Positions 26,113-36,692 are shown, numbered from the stretch's first letter. The stretch is 64,000 nt of DNA from Candidatus Borkfalkia ceftriaxoniphila (GCF_004134775.1 NZ_SDOZ01000003.1:49087-113086); one strand, 5' to 3'. The notes: generated by a model from the sequence alone, not told the origin. A program made the numbers and translations.

Positions 26113-29100
26113 TCAGTTTCCAAAATCGCCGTACTTCGCGTCGAATTCTTCCTGCGAAAGGAGCACTTTGCGCGATTTGGCGCCGTCGAACGCGGAAATA
26201 TAACCCATGTTTTCCATCCACTCGACGATCTTGCCCGCCTTCGGATAGCCGACCGAGCATTTGCGCTGGATCATGGATATAGACGCCTGTCCCACGGATA
26301 CGACGTAACGCAGCGCCTCGATATACACCGCTTCCACACTGTCGTCGCTGCCCTCGCCGCCCGACGATTCGCCGCGCTCGCTGTTGTTGATATAGGTCGC
26401 GACCGCGTCGTCGTAGTACGCCTCGTTGTGTTCCTTAACGAACTCGACCACGTCCTGCACTTCCTGCGAACTCAAAAACGCGCCCTGCACGCGCGCAGGC
26501 ATAGTCATGGTGTCCGTCTTGTACAGCATATCGCCGTAGCCGAGCAATTTTTCCGCACCCGTGGAATCGAGAATGGTACGGGAGTCGACCTCCTGCACGA
26601 CCTTGAACGCCACACGCGTGGGAAGGTTGGATTTGATGATACCCGTAATGACGTCGACGGACGGACGCTGCGTCGCGAGCACCAGATGGATACCCGCCGC
26701 GCGCGATTTTTGCGTCAGGCGCTGGATGCGGTCCTCGATATCCTTTTTGGCGACCATCATCAGATCGGCAAGTTCGTCGACGATGAGCACGATCTTCGGC
26801 AGCCGCTCTTCCTCGGGAAGAAGGCTCGCATTATATTCGTCGACCTGGCGGACGAGCGTTCCCTTTCTGGTCTTTTCTTTAAAGAGCGAATAACGGCGCT
26901 CCATTTCGGCGATCGCCCAGTTGAGAACGGTGATAACTTTGGCAGGCTCGTAGATGATCTCGTTGATCATCAGGTGAGGCAATTTATCGTATATATTGAA
27001 TTCGACCTGTTTGGGGTCTACAAGTATTATGCGCAATTCCTCGGGACTGTATTTATACAAAAGGCTGATGATCAGCGAATTAAGGCAGACGCTCTTACCC
27101 GAGCCGGTGGAGCCGGCAACGAGAAGGTGTTTCATCTTGGCGATATCGCCCGAGATCGCGCGCCCTTCGATGTTCTTTCCCATGCCGAACATGAGCGCCG
27201 AAGACTTGGCGTTGGTAAATTCGGGTGAGGTGATGATCTCTTTGAGCCCCACCGTCGTCTTCTGCTTGTTGGGAACTTCTATGCTGATGGAGCCGTTTTC
27301 GTAATTGGGCTGAATGTTGACGCCGTCGCGCGCGTGCAGGCGCATGGCGAGTTCGGTATCGCAACCCAAAACCTTGGAGGCGGGAATATTCCCGGGAATA
27401 TCGATGTCATAGCGCGTGACCATCGGCCCCTGCGTCACGCCCACCACTTCGCAGGAAATTTTCAACTGAGCGAGCGTTTCGGTGATCGTGACGATGTTTT
27501 CGCGCATCTCGTCTTCGGAATTGTTCGCCGCGGGCGCGTAATCGCGCAACAGGGAGAGCGGCGGGCTGACGTATTTCTGATAGACGTGTTTGGGCTTGCT
27601 CTCTTCGACCGTCGGTTCCTGCCTGACAGGTTCGACGGCACGGTCGCGGGAACGCCCCAAAGATGGAATTTCCTCCGTCCGCTCGGGACGAAGGCGCGTC
27701 GTTTCCTCCATCGCGGTCGGAATGACCGAATCGAGCGGCTGGTCCGAAAGGTCGTCGTCCGCGTCGAAAATATCCGCGGCAGAGCCGAAAGAATCTTCCG
27801 TATTCTTGCGCACGTCGTTCTGTTCGTTCAATTCGAAATCGCTCGCAGGACGCTGAAAGCGCACGGGTTCCTCTGCCGGGCGGGGAACTTCGGTCGCGGC
27901 GACTTCGGGCTCGGAAATCACTTTTTTATGAATGCGCTCGCGCTTGACGGGCTCTTCCCGTTCGGGTTCGGGCGCACTGTCTGTAAAGCCTGTGCGGATG
28001 CTCTCGTTCCCTTCCGTGCGGCGTGCGCCGAATTCGAAAGGAGGAGGCGTCTGCGGTTCGCTCGGCGCAGGCGCAGGATCGCGGCGGGCGCTGAACTGCG
28101 GAAAAGAATTTTCCGCAGGAGGCGTCGCGGCGGGCGGCGACGAAACGTCGTTCCTATAATAATTTTTTTCAGGCGAAACGTACGCGGCATAGGGAGTATC
28201 GGGCACCGCCGTATCCGTATTGCGCGTGGTGTCCGTAACGATCTTTTTGGGTTTATTGGAATAGGTGATATTGCCGTCTTCTCCGTCCTCATAAAGATTT
28301 GCGTAGGAAGATATGGGCGCGGCGGTCGCGGTATTTTCCGTGCGCGTGCTGCGCTCGTGCCCCTCGGAAAACGAGGAAACGTCTTTGAAGTTGTTGGAAT
28401 ACTGTTCGCGCGAAACCGAGCCGCGGTTGGGGTTGTTGAAATACGAATTGGAATCGAAGATCAGATTGTTTGTATAATTCGACCCTATCGGCGCGTCGCT
28501 TTGCGGATATAAAATAGAGCGGCTCTGCGCGTAGGGCGAAACGGGTTCCGCCGCGCGCTGCTGTTCGCGGCGCTGCGCCTCGGCGCGCTTATTCTCCTTG
28601 TTGATCTCGCGTTTCGTCTTGAAATCGAAGGTCTCCCCCACCGCGAAGAGGCGTTTGGACTGATCGACGGGCGACTGCGGATAAGCGTCCGCCGCGGGGA
28701 TTTCCGTCTGTGCGGCGGCATAGGGCTGCGGTTCCGAACGGAACGCGGGCGCGGCGGGCTGGGCATAAGCCGTACCCGCATAATTCAGATCATACGCGCC
28801 GTTCGTATTGCGCGTGGCGGCCTCGACGGGCGTTTCTGCCTGCTCGCGGCGTTTCTGCGCGGGGCGCGGCGCGGCGAATACGGAATTGCCCGATTTTGCG
28901 GCGTAGATGAAATACGCGGTCGCCGCCATCAAAAGCGAAAAGATGATATAGCCCCCGACGGAAGTCGTGAGTTTCACCACGGGATAAACGACGAGACCGA
29001 AAATCACGCCTCCGCCCGTCGTCTGGAAAAAACTGTTTTCTCCCGCGCGGTAGCAATCGGAAAGATATTCGCCGTACGAGCCGTAGGCGATCTCCCCCAC

Positions 29101-29436
29101 CGCCGCGGTGATGGTGTGCACGAGACAGACGAGCAGGCAGAAAAACAGTACGCACAGCGCCGTCATTTTTTTGCCCGCGGTGATCCTTTTGCCCGTAATG
29201 AGCACGAAACCGAGATAAAAGAGCGCGGCAAGAACGGCATACGAACAGTATCCGAACGTGCCGAGCAAAAAAGAACTGATGGCAAAGCCGACGCTCCCGA
29301 AAATGAGACTTCTCGTAATTAAAATCAAAAGCGCGAGCGCGGCGAACAGGACGACCACCATCCCCACCGTCTCGCGGGTCAAAATGCGGTCCTTATCGTT
29401 TTGATTGTTCTCGCTTCCTCTTCCTAAATTGTTCAA
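26113..29436 (-). CDS. ftsK: DNA translocase FtsK/SpoIIIE
   Basis: About four membrane helices lie in the first 190 residues, followed by a very long low-complexity linker (about 190-610, rich in Pro, Ala, Glu, Arg, Tyr). The motor has Walker A LVAGSTGSGKSVCLNSL and Walker B KIVLIVDELADLMM, and the gamma winged helix (ASISMIQRKCSVGYPKAGKIVEWME) closes the protein at about 1107 residues; SpoIIIE has about 790. It pumps chromosomal DNA through the septum, which fits the sporulation genes here. The likely start is TTG at 29436, 6 bases after GGAAGGGAG; an upstream ATG at 29472 has no ribosome site. Confidence 0.93.
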   Translation of the reverse strand: MNNLGRGSENNQNDKDRILTRETVGMVVVLFAALALLILITRSLIFGSVGFAISSFLLGTFGYCSYAVLAALFYLGFVLITGKRITAGKKMTALCVLFFCLLVCLVHTITAAVGEIAYGSYGEYLSDCYRAGENSFFQTTGGGVIFGLVVYPVVKLTTSVGGYIIFSLLMAATAYFIYAAKSGNSVFAAPRPAQKRREQAETPVEAATRNTNGAYDLNYAGTAYAQPAAPAFRSEPQPYAAAQTEIPAADAYPQSPVDQSKRLFAVGETFDFKTKREINKENKRAEAQRREQQRAAEPVSPYAQSRSILYPQSDAPIGSNYTNNLIFDSNSYFNNPNRGSVSREQYSNNFKDVSSFSEGHERSTRTENTATAAPISSYANLYEDGEDGNITYSNKPKKIVTDTTRNTDTAVPDTPYAAYVSPEKNYYRNDVSSPPAATPPAENSFPQFSARRDPAPAPSEPQTPPPFEFGARRTEGNESIRTGFTDSAPEPEREEPVKRERIHKKVISEPEVAATEVPRPAEEPVRFQRPASDFELNEQNDVRKNTEDSFGSAADIFDADDDLSDQPLDSVIPTAMEETTRLRPERTEEIPSLGRSRDRAVEPVRQEPTVEESKPKHVYQKYVSPPLSLLRDYAPAANNSEDEMRENIVTITETLAQLKISCEVVGVTQGPMVTRYDIDIPGNIPASKVLGCDTELAMRLHARDGVNIQPNYENGSISIEVPNKQKTTVGLKEIITSPEFTNAKSSALMFGMGKNIEGRAISGDIAKMKHLLVAGSTGSGKSVCLNSLIISLLYKYSPEELRIILVDPKQVEFNIYDKLPHLMINEIIYEPAKVITVLNWAIAEMERRYSLFKEKTRKGTLVRQVDEYNASLLPEEERLPKIVLIVDELADLMMVAKKDIEDRIQRLTQKSRAAGIHLVLATQRPSVDVITGIIKSNLPTRVAFKVVQEVDSRTILDSTGAEKLLGYGDMLYKTDTMTMPARVQGAFLSSQEVQDVVEFVKEHNEAYYDDAVATYINNSERGESSGGEGSDDSVEAVYIEALRYVVSVGQASISMIQRKCSVGYPKAGKIVEWMENMGYISAFDGAKSRKVLLSQEEFDAKYGDFGN

Positions 29437-29498
29437 ATCAGACTCCCTTCCGGCGCCGCGAAAAAGGCGCAATATTTCAGTATTTCTATAATAAAGAT

Positions 29499-29527
29499 AT
29501 TATAACATTTTTGTCGATTTATTTCAA
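29499..29527 (-). promoter_or_regulatory. Sigma-A promoter of the ftsK-nadE operon
   Basis: On the minus strand TTGAAA and TATAAT are separated by 17 bases, about 60 bases before the TTG start. Confidence 0.75.
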
Positions 29528-29590
29528 TAAAAATGCGCAACTTTTTCCCTCGCGAGGCAAAATATCTTCTGCAAAAATTTAACAAAAAAA

Positions 29591-29615
29591 CCGCCCGCGA
29601 TCATTTCGCGGGCGG
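29591..29615 (-). terminator. Terminator of ilvC
   Basis: CCGCCCGCGA and TCGCGGGCGG form a 10-bp stem with a 5-base loop; TTTTTTT follows on the minus strand. Confidence 0.92.
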
Positions 29616-29632
29616 CGCAAGAAAATTTTACG

Positions 29633-30670
<1,038 letters not shown>

Positions 30671-30676
30671 TTATAT

Positions 30677-30705
30677 ATTATATAACTCTTGCCGTTTTCC
30701 GTCAA
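30677..30705 (-). promoter_or_regulatory. Sigma-A promoter of ilvC
   Basis: On the minus strand TTGACG and TATAAT are separated by 17 bases; the leader is about 33 bases, too short for a T-box. Confidence 0.82.
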
Positions 30706-30765
30706 GCATCGGACGGGCGTTGCGGGCGTTTTTTTTATTTATTTCACAATTTCGGCGGCAACGAT

Positions 30766-30794
30766 TTGATTTTTACGGAAAATCTATGTATAAT
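30766..30794 (+). promoter_or_regulatory. Sigma-A promoter of the DUF815 gene
   Basis: TTGATT and TATAAT are separated by 17 bases, 28 bases before the ATG at 30823. Confidence 0.78.
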
Positions 30795-30822
30795 ATCAAC
30801 GATCGAAGAACGAGGTGGCATT

Positions 30823-32025
30823 ATGAACTTGGAGCGTGAAGAACTGATACTCGCGACGGGCGCGGCGGAAGATCCCGCCATGAAACTTTTTATAGACGCC
30901 ATGGAAAACGACGACGTCCGCGCCTATGCGCGGGCATACGCCCTGCTGCTGGAACAGGGTTCGCAGCGGAATTTCGCCGAGTATCTCGCAGACAAAATTT
31001 TATTCGACGACAACGTGTTCGCGCGGCGCGCGTTCGAGGGAAAACTTTCCCCCGACGTCGTTTCCGCCTTTTCGCATGATCTGGATATTTTTCAGCGCAT
31101 TGCCGACGCGTGCGATAATCCCCCGCCGAAGATCGGCGCGAAACTCAGCGCGGGATTCCCGAAAATTTACCGAGGGAAGAACAATCCTCTGTTCGGCGGC
31201 GAATGGTCGGGAAAACGCACTCTTTCCAAACTGAAAGAATTTTTCCGCCAAAACGGGTATGGGATTTTCGTGGGAAACAAAGCCTTTACGTTTGCCGGCG
31301 GCGCGCTTGCGCCCGTCAAGTACACGTCGAATATTTCCCTCTACGACCTGAAAGATTACGAATACGAAAAACAACTCGTGGAAGACAACATTATCAGTTT
31401 CCTGAAAAATCTGCCCTACTCCAATATGCTCCTGTACGGCGACAAGGGCACGGGAAAATCTTCAACCGTGCACGCCGTTCTCAACAAGTATGCGCACGAG
31501 GGACTGCGCGCGGTAGAGATCCCCAAAGAACAGGTCAAGGAGATCAATGCGCTCAAAGAACTGCTCGCGGAACTTCCTTTGAAATTTCTCATCTTCATCG
31601 ACGATTTGTCCTTAGAGGAAAACGACGAAAAAGTGACCTCGCTCAAAGCGAGTTTAGAGGGAAGCATGAACGAAAAGGCGGACAACGTGATGATCGTCGC
31701 CACCTCCAACCGCCGTCACATTCTCAAAGAAAATTTCTCCGACCGCGAAAACAGCGTGCACGCGCGCGATACGATGGAAGAACAACTTTCCCTTTCCGAC
31801 CGATTCGGCCTGACCGTACTTTTTTCCTCTACGGGAAAGCGGGAATATCTCTCTATCATCCGCCAACTCGCCAGCGATTGCAAACTCGGAATGGACGAAG
31901 AAAAATTGTTCTCGCTTGCGGAACGCTGGGCGATCGACAAGGGCGGGCGCTCGCCCCGCCGCGCAAAACAGTTTATCGATTACGTGTTCGCCTGCCTTTC
32001 GAAAAACTCGGAAATCATTATCTAA
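30823..32025 (+). CDS. DUF815-family AAA ATPase
   Basis: The protein has 400 residues. Walker A is LLYGDKGTGKSSTVHAVL (about 205-222), Walker B KFLIFIDDLSLEEND, with a sensor in NVMIVATSNRRHIL and a C-terminal RSPRRAKQFIDYV. This matches the DUF815 family of AAA ATPases, which has no settled function. The N-terminal 190 residues are helical and variable. The gene is alone between ilvC and murC with its own promoter and terminator. ATG at 30823 follows GAGGTGG; the frame is open upstream but without a start signal. Confidence 0.85.
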   Translation: MNLEREELILATGAAEDPAMKLFIDAMENDDVRAYARAYALLLEQGSQRNFAEYLADKILFDDNVFARRAFEGKLSPDVVSAFSHDLDIFQRIADACDNPPPKIGAKLSAGFPKIYRGKNNPLFGGEWSGKRTLSKLKEFFRQNGYGIFVGNKAFTFAGGALAPVKYTSNISLYDLKDYEYEKQLVEDNIISFLKNLPYSNMLLYGDKGTGKSSTVHAVLNKYAHEGLRAVEIPKEQVKEINALKELLAELPLKFLIFIDDLSLEENDEKVTSLKASLEGSMNEKADNVMIVATSNRRHILKENFSDRENSVHARDTMEEQLSLSDRFGLTVLFSSTGKREYLSIIRQLASDCKLGMDEEKLFSLAERWAIDKGGRSPRRAKQFIDYVFACLSKNSEIII

Positions 32026-32054
32026 AAAGGGACGCCGTCAGGCGTCCCTTTTTT
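32024..32054. terminator. Bidirectional terminator between the DUF815 gene and murC
   Basis: AAAGGGACGCC and GGCGTCCCTTT form an 11-bp stem with loop GTCA, followed by TTT on the plus strand and AAAAA-derived T on the minus strand. Confidence 0.9.
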
Positions 32055-32055
32055 A

Positions 32056-33402
32056 TTATTCAGTCAGTTGCTTTAAAAGAAGTTTTGCCGCGCAGTAAAT
32101 GTCCCCCGCCCCCAAAAAAAGCACCATATCCCCCGGTGAAAGTACGGGTTTGAGATAAAACTGCAGTTCTTTAATAGATTCCGCATAGAGCGCGTTCGGA
32201 AGATTCTGCGCCAACGTGTAGGCGCTCCCCGCGCTGTCAAAGTACTCGCGGGCGGCATAAGTTTTGTAAACGACCAAATTTTCCACATCGCACAGCACTT
32301 TCAAAAAATCGTCGAACAACAGCTTTGTGCGGGAGTAGGTATGCGGCTGAAACACAACGAACAGCCTGCCCGCACACACCTCGCGCGCCGAGGCGAGCAC
32401 CGCCGTGATCTCGCGCGGGTGATGGGCGTAATCGGCGATAAACTCCGCCCCCGCAAATTTTCCGAGCCGTTCGAAACGGCGCAGAATTCCGGTAAACTGT
32501 TCCAACCCCTGCGCCAAAAGGCGGGGCTCGAAGCGATAATAACGCCCCACGGCGAATGCCGCGAGGGCGTTGTAAACATTGTGTTTCCCATAGACGTTCA
32601 AGCGGATCCGTACGCCCTTTTCACCCCGCTCCGAAACGGTAAACGCATATTTTCCCGCGTGACTTCGGAGATCTTCCGCCACAAAATCCGCAGTTCTGTC
32701 GTTTAAAGCGAAGGTGATCGCATCCGGGACTCTTGCCGCCACGGCATCGTCCGCATTGACGATGCGCGTCTTTGCGCGCGCGGCAAAATTGACGAAAGCG
32801 GCGTTCAGTTCCTCTTCGTCCTCATAACAGTCGAGGTGGTCCTTATCGCAATTCAAAAGAATGGCGACGGAAGGTTCGAGTTTTAAAAAATTCTTTTTGA
32901 ACTCGCACGCCTCGGTGACGAAAAACTTATCCCCGCCGCTGTAAAAATTGCCGAATCTCGCGTCTTCGCCGCCGATATGCGCCGTCACATTTTCACAACT
33001 GTTGAAGAGTGCATGCATGCACATAGCGGTCGCGGTGGTTTTGCCGTGACTGCCCGCCACACCGATGCTGTACGGAAAGCCGCGCATAATCTCCGCCAAG
33101 AGTTCCACGCGGCTGACGAGCGGGACCGCTTTGCGCGCGGCGGCCAGAAGTTCGCAATTGTCGGGCGAGATCGCCGAATTGAACACGACGAGTTCCGCCC
33201 CTTCCACATTTTCCTCCCTGTGCCCTATATAAATTTTTACCCCGTAATTTTCAAGTCGGCAGACCTGTTCGTTTTCTGAGACGTCGCTCCCGCTCACGGT
33301 ATAACCGCGCTCTTTGAGATACAGAGCCAGCCCGCTCATGCTGATGCCGCCGATACCGATAAAGTGAATATGTTTCAATCGAACCAAAAGCAGAGTATCC
33401 AT
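32056..33402 (-). CDS. murC: UDP-N-acetylmuramate-L-alanine ligase
   Basis: The protein has 448 residues. The N-terminal UDP-MurNAc domain begins LKHIHFIGIGGISMSGLALYL, the ATP loop is VAGSHGKTTATAMCMHAL and ADYAHHPREI marks the C-terminal domain. It adds L-Ala to UDP-MurNAc, the first amino acid of the peptide stem. It lies outside the main division cluster and is alone. The ATG at 33402 gives the usual length; the frame is open to 33480 but neither start has a clear ribosome site. Confidence 0.95.
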   Translation of the reverse strand: MDTLLLVRLKHIHFIGIGGISMSGLALYLKERGYTVSGSDVSENEQVCRLENYGVKIYIGHREENVEGAELVVFNSAISPDNCELLAAARKAVPLVSRVELLAEIMRGFPYSIGVAGSHGKTTATAMCMHALFNSCENVTAHIGGEDARFGNFYSGGDKFFVTEACEFKKNFLKLEPSVAILLNCDKDHLDCYEDEEELNAAFVNFAARAKTRIVNADDAVAARVPDAITFALNDRTADFVAEDLRSHAGKYAFTVSERGEKGVRIRLNVYGKHNVYNALAAFAVGRYYRFEPRLLAQGLEQFTGILRRFERLGKFAGAEFIADYAHHPREITAVLASAREVCAGRLFVVFQPHTYSRTKLLFDDFLKVLCDVENLVVYKTYAAREYFDSAGSAYTLAQNLPNALYAESIKELQFYLKPVLSPGDMVLFLGAGDIYCAAKLLLKQLTE

Positions 33403-33487
33403 ATCATTAAATATATGCGAAAACCCCGAAAATCTGACAATTTTTTCACTTATTTTATTTTTTATTGAATTTTTTTTCAAAAGGTAC

Positions 33488-33516
33488 TTGAAAATTCAAA
33501 CAATATAGTGTAAAAT
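33488..33516 (+). promoter_or_regulatory. Promoter of spoVG
   Basis: TTGAAA and TAAAAT are separated by 17 bases, 42 bases before the start. In B. subtilis spoVG has a sigma-H promoter; no good sigma-H pattern was found here. Confidence 0.6.
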
Positions 33517-33558
33517 GTGTTTAGTGAATATTGTTACACTAATAAGGAGGTAGGAAAT

Positions 33559-33828
33559 TTGAAAATTTCGGATGTACGCATTAGGTTTGTGAAAAAAGAA
33601 GACAGCAAACTGAAAGCGGTCGCGTCCATAACCATCGATGATTGCTTTGTCGTGCACGACATCAAAGTTATCGAAGGCACTGACGGACCATTCATTGCTA
33701 TGCCCAGCCGCAAAACTAATGACGGTGAATTTAAGGATATCGCGCACCCTCTGAACACGGAAACGCGCGAAGAGTTGAAAAACGCTATCCTTGCCGCGTA
33801 CGAACAAGAATTGGCCCACGCTGAGTAA
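33559..33828 (+). CDS. spoVG: SpoVG, RNA-binding regulator of septation and sporulation
   Basis: The protein has 89 residues, as usual. It begins [10 protein letters not shown] and contains [14 protein letters not shown] and [24 protein letters not shown], the family's hallmark. SpoVG binds nucleic acid and affects septum formation and many transcripts. The start is TTG at 33559 after AAGGAGG; the upstream ATG at 33517 would put the ribosome site inside the gene. The gene is alone, between divergent murC and convergent ftsZ. Confidence 0.96.
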   Translation: MKISDVRIRFVKKEDSKLKAVASITIDDCFVVHDIKVIEGTDGPFIAMPSRKTNDGEFKDIAHPLNTETREELKNAILAAYEQELAHAE

Positions 33829-33901
33829 AATTTCGAGATTTCTAAACCCTTCATAACAGTTTACCAGCCGCTGAATGAAATACCCGAAGGTATTTGAATT
33901 A

Positions 33902-33929
33902 AAAAAAGGAGTCGAACGACTCCTTTTTT
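33902..33929. terminator. Bidirectional terminator between spoVG and ftsZ
   Basis: AAAAAAGGAGTCG and CGACTCCTTTTTT are complementary and give T runs in both directions. Confidence 0.9.
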
Positions 33930-33932
33930 GTT

Positions 33933-35393
33933 TTATTTCTTTTTAAATAATCTCTGCACGAAAGTCGGCAGATCTTTATTGTCCCCGCCCCGATCGATCG
34001 CGGGTTCGGGATTGCCCTGCGGCGCATAGGTCGGCTGCGGCTGAGGCGCGTATCCCTGCGGCGGCTGTGCGTATGTTACGGGCTGCTGCACGGGCGCAGG
34101 CTGCGGCTGACGCGCGAACTGCTGCGGCTGCGCATAGGCGTTCGGCTGCTGCGGCTGGACATACTGCGGCGCAGGCTGCGCCTGTACGGGCTGCGGTGCG
34201 GGAGCCGGCTGCGGCTGGCGCGCAAACTGCTGGGGCTGCGCCGCCTGCTGCTGATAGGGCTGGCGGTACACGTCGGGCTGCTGCCCGCGGAAAGTATTGT
34301 TGATGGGCGTGCGCACATACGACGGCGCGGCAGTCTGCGCGGTTTCCTGCACCTGCGCCGCATTTTCGGGCAACCCGCGGTTGACAAAGAAATTTTTGCT
34401 CGCCTGGTTGCGCTCGTCTTTCATGTTGTACATATTTTCCACGTGCGGGAAGCCCGTGGCGATCACGGTGACCTCCACTTCGTCGTTGATATTGCTGTCG
34501 ATACAGGCGCCGAAAATGATATTCGCGGAATAATCCACCACGCTCTGTACCAAAGTCGCCGCGGTCTGCACCTCGTCCATCGTGAGGTCGTTGCCTCCGA
34601 CGATATTGAGTATGACGCCCTTCGCACCCTCGATGGTCGTTTCCAGAAGCGGGCAGTTGACCGCGAGACGGACGGCTTCCACGATACGGTTTTCGCCTTT
34701 CGCCACGCCCACGCCCATATGCGCGAGCCCCTGATCTTTCAAGACCGTGCGCACGTCGGCAAAGTCGAGGTTGATGAGGGCGGGATTGACGATCAGATCG
34801 GCGATCCCGCGGATACCCTGTTTGAGGATCTCGTCCGCCACGCGGAGAGCCTCTACCATAGGCGTATTTTTAGGAACGACGCACATGATCTTATCGTTGG
34901 GGATAATGACCAGCGTGTCGACGTATTTTTTGAGATTTTCCAACCCTTTCACGGTGTTGTCCATGCGCTTTTTGCCTTCGAAATTGAAAGGCTCGGTAAC
35001 GACCGCGATGGTCAGGATTTTTAAATCGCGCGCGATCTTCGCAATGACGGGAGCCGCGCCCGTACCCGTGCCGCCGCCCATACCCGCGGTAATGAACAGA
35101 AGGTCGGTGTCTTTGACCGCTTCGGTGAGAGTTTCTTTGCTCTCTTCCGCGGCAGCCCTGCCCACTTCGGGATCGGCGCCCGCGCCCAGTCCTTTCGTAA
35201 GAGCCGAACCGATAGGAATTTTCACTTCGGCTTTGGATAAAAGCAGAATTTGCTTGTCCGTATTGACCGCCACGTACGAGGCGCTCTGTATGCCCGCCTC
35301 GATCATTCTGTTGACGGCGTTATTACCCGCGCCGCCCACGCCGATGACTTTTATTCTCGCAACTCCGGACATATTGTCCATACCGTTAAACAT
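33933..35393 (-). CDS. ftsZ: Cell division protein FtsZ
   Basis: The protein has 486 residues against the usual 370-390. The GTPase domain (about 10-315) has GVGGAGNNAVNRMI, the tubulin signature GMGGGTGTGAAPVIA and the T7 loop NLDFADVRTV. A Gln/Pro/Ala/Tyr-rich linker of roughly 140 residues (repeats of QPQQFARQPQPAPA type) follows, and the C-terminal peptide DLPTFVQRLFKKK would bind FtsA. It forms the division ring. It is the last gene of the minus-strand cluster, 9 bases after ftsA. Confidence 0.97.
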   Translation of the reverse strand: MFNGMDNMSGVARIKVIGVGGAGNNAVNRMIEAGIQSASYVAVNTDKQILLLSKAEVKIPIGSALTKGLGAGADPEVGRAAAEESKETLTEAVKDTDLLFITAGMGGGTGTGAAPVIAKIARDLKILTIAVVTEPFNFEGKKRMDNTVKGLENLKKYVDTLVIIPNDKIMCVVPKNTPMVEALRVADEILKQGIRGIADLIVNPALINLDFADVRTVLKDQGLAHMGVGVAKGENRIVEAVRLAVNCPLLETTIEGAKGVILNIVGGNDLTMDEVQTAATLVQSVVDYSANIIFGACIDSNINDEVEVTVIATGFPHVENMYNMKDERNQASKNFFVNRGLPENAAQVQETAQTAAPSYVRTPINNTFRGQQPDVYRQPYQQQAAQPQQFARQPQPAPAPQPVQAQPAPQYVQPQQPNAYAQPQQFARQPQPAPVQQPVTYAQPPQGYAPQPQPTYAPQGNPEPAIDRGGDNKDLPTFVQRLFKKK

Positions 35394-35401
35394 GGTTGAT
35401 T

Positions 35402-36568
35402 TTAACCTCCGAATCCGTAAAATATATTAGAAAATAAACTTTTTTCGCGCTTTTCCGTAAGCGCCATATCCAAAAGACTCAAAACCGAACTCTGCGATGC
35501 CTTATTGTAATAAGGCAGATTGGGCGCCACGATCTCCACCACTTTGTTGAGTCGGTTGGAAATATGTTCGCGCGCGCCGCGGATATTCGTCACACCCCCG
35601 CCCGTCAATAAAATCGGCTTATAGTCGATATTCCGATTATCACAAAGTTCCAGACACTTATTGATGACCTCGCATATGAGATCCAGCCCCTCTTTCACCT
35701 TTTCGTGCACGGCGCTCAAAGGAAGAGAGTACGATTGCAGGCGATCGGTATAATCGATGGTCGCGTCGGGGTTGTCCACACTCGAAAGATTGACTTTTTT
35801 CAAGAGTGCTTCCGCAACGTCGAAAGGAATTTCCAGTTCCCCGTCCCGTATCATGCACGCGGTCACATGGCCGCCGCCCACGGAGCAGGCGCTCTGGTAA
35901 ACGATGCCGTTCCCGCATACCACGGAAAAAGTCATCGACATATAGCCGATATCCAGCAAAATGGCGTATTCGTCGCGCGTTTCCGAGGGGATCAGATACA
36001 TTGCTTCCGCCAAAGAAGCGGGAAGAAACGAAACTTTTTTTACGCCGTACTGATAGAGAATGTTCGATAAAATATTCTTGTAGTAATCGCTGCACAGAAA
36101 ATAGGACAGATACCCTTCCAGCGAATCGCTGACCATACCGACAGGGTCGATGGTGCGGCGCTTGTCCGACGTAACGTAATATACGTTAGACTGCTTGATG
36201 AGAGAATACCCCGCTTCGCCGCAGGTGAAACCGTCATGATACAAATTCTTGACGTCCTGCAAAGAAATGCGGCGTTTTTTGGGAAAACTCGTCATGTGCC
36301 GCATGGTGACCACTTTGAGAAACTCGCCCGGAACGCCGACGTAGATCTCTTTGATCTTGTCGTTGCAACTGAGTTCGACGCAGCGGAGCGCCTCCGAAAC
36401 CGCGCGGCTGAGTTTTTCCGAATCGAAAAAATCCGCATCGGCAAATCCGTCGTATTTTTCCGTTTTCATGCCCTTGAAAACGAACGTGTTGTTCACCCCG
36501 CGCTCACCGATGATGACGGTAACTTCGGACGATTCCACGTCCAGCACGGCTACGCTTCTGCGGTTCAT
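35402..36568 (-). CDS. ftsA: Cell division protein FtsA-like actin-fold ATPase
   Basis: The protein has 388 residues. The actin-like phosphate loops are VAVLDVESSEVTVII and ILLDIGYMSMTFSVV, with LLTGGGVTNIRGA near the end. The last residues REKSLFSNIFYGF can form a short amphipathic helix like the FtsA membrane anchor. The sequence is rather far from model FtsA proteins; position next to ftsZ supports the call. The ATG at 36568 follows GGAGAGG. A consensus promoter stands just upstream, so ftsAZ can be transcribed separately from ftsQ. Confidence 0.88.
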   Translation of the reverse strand: MNRRSVAVLDVESSEVTVIIGERGVNNTFVFKGMKTEKYDGFADADFFDSEKLSRAVSEALRCVELSCNDKIKEIYVGVPGEFLKVVTMRHMTSFPKKRRISLQDVKNLYHDGFTCGEAGYSLIKQSNVYYVTSDKRRTIDPVGMVSDSLEGYLSYFLCSDYYKNILSNILYQYGVKKVSFLPASLAEAMYLIPSETRDEYAILLDIGYMSMTFSVVCGNGIVYQSACSVGGGHVTACMIRDGELEIPFDVAEALLKKVNLSSVDNPDATIDYTDRLQSYSLPLSAVHEKVKEGLDLICEVINKCLELCDNRNIDYKPILLTGGGVTNIRGAREHISNRLNKVVEIVAPNLPYYNKASQSSVLSLLDMALTEKREKSLFSNIFYGFGG

Positions 36569-36617
36569 TTTTCCTCTCCGTATTTCTATGTGCGAAAGTG
36601 TGGTTGATATAATCACT

Positions 36618-36646
36618 ATTATATAATACAAGCGCGCGTTTGTCAA
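36618..36646 (-). promoter_or_regulatory. Consensus sigma-A promoter of ftsA-ftsZ
   Basis: On the minus strand TTGACA and TATAAT, both perfect, with a 17-base spacer, about 50 bases before ftsA. Confidence 0.92.
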
Positions 36647-36670
36647 TAAAAATGCGTTAAAAAAACCATT

Positions 36671-36692
36671 CCCCGAAAGAATTCTTTCGGGG
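36671..36692 (-). terminator. Terminator after ftsQ
   Basis: CCCCGAAAG and CTTTCGGGG form a 9-bp stem with loop AATT; TTTTTTT follows on the minus strand. It splits the cluster into two transcription units. Confidence 0.88.
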
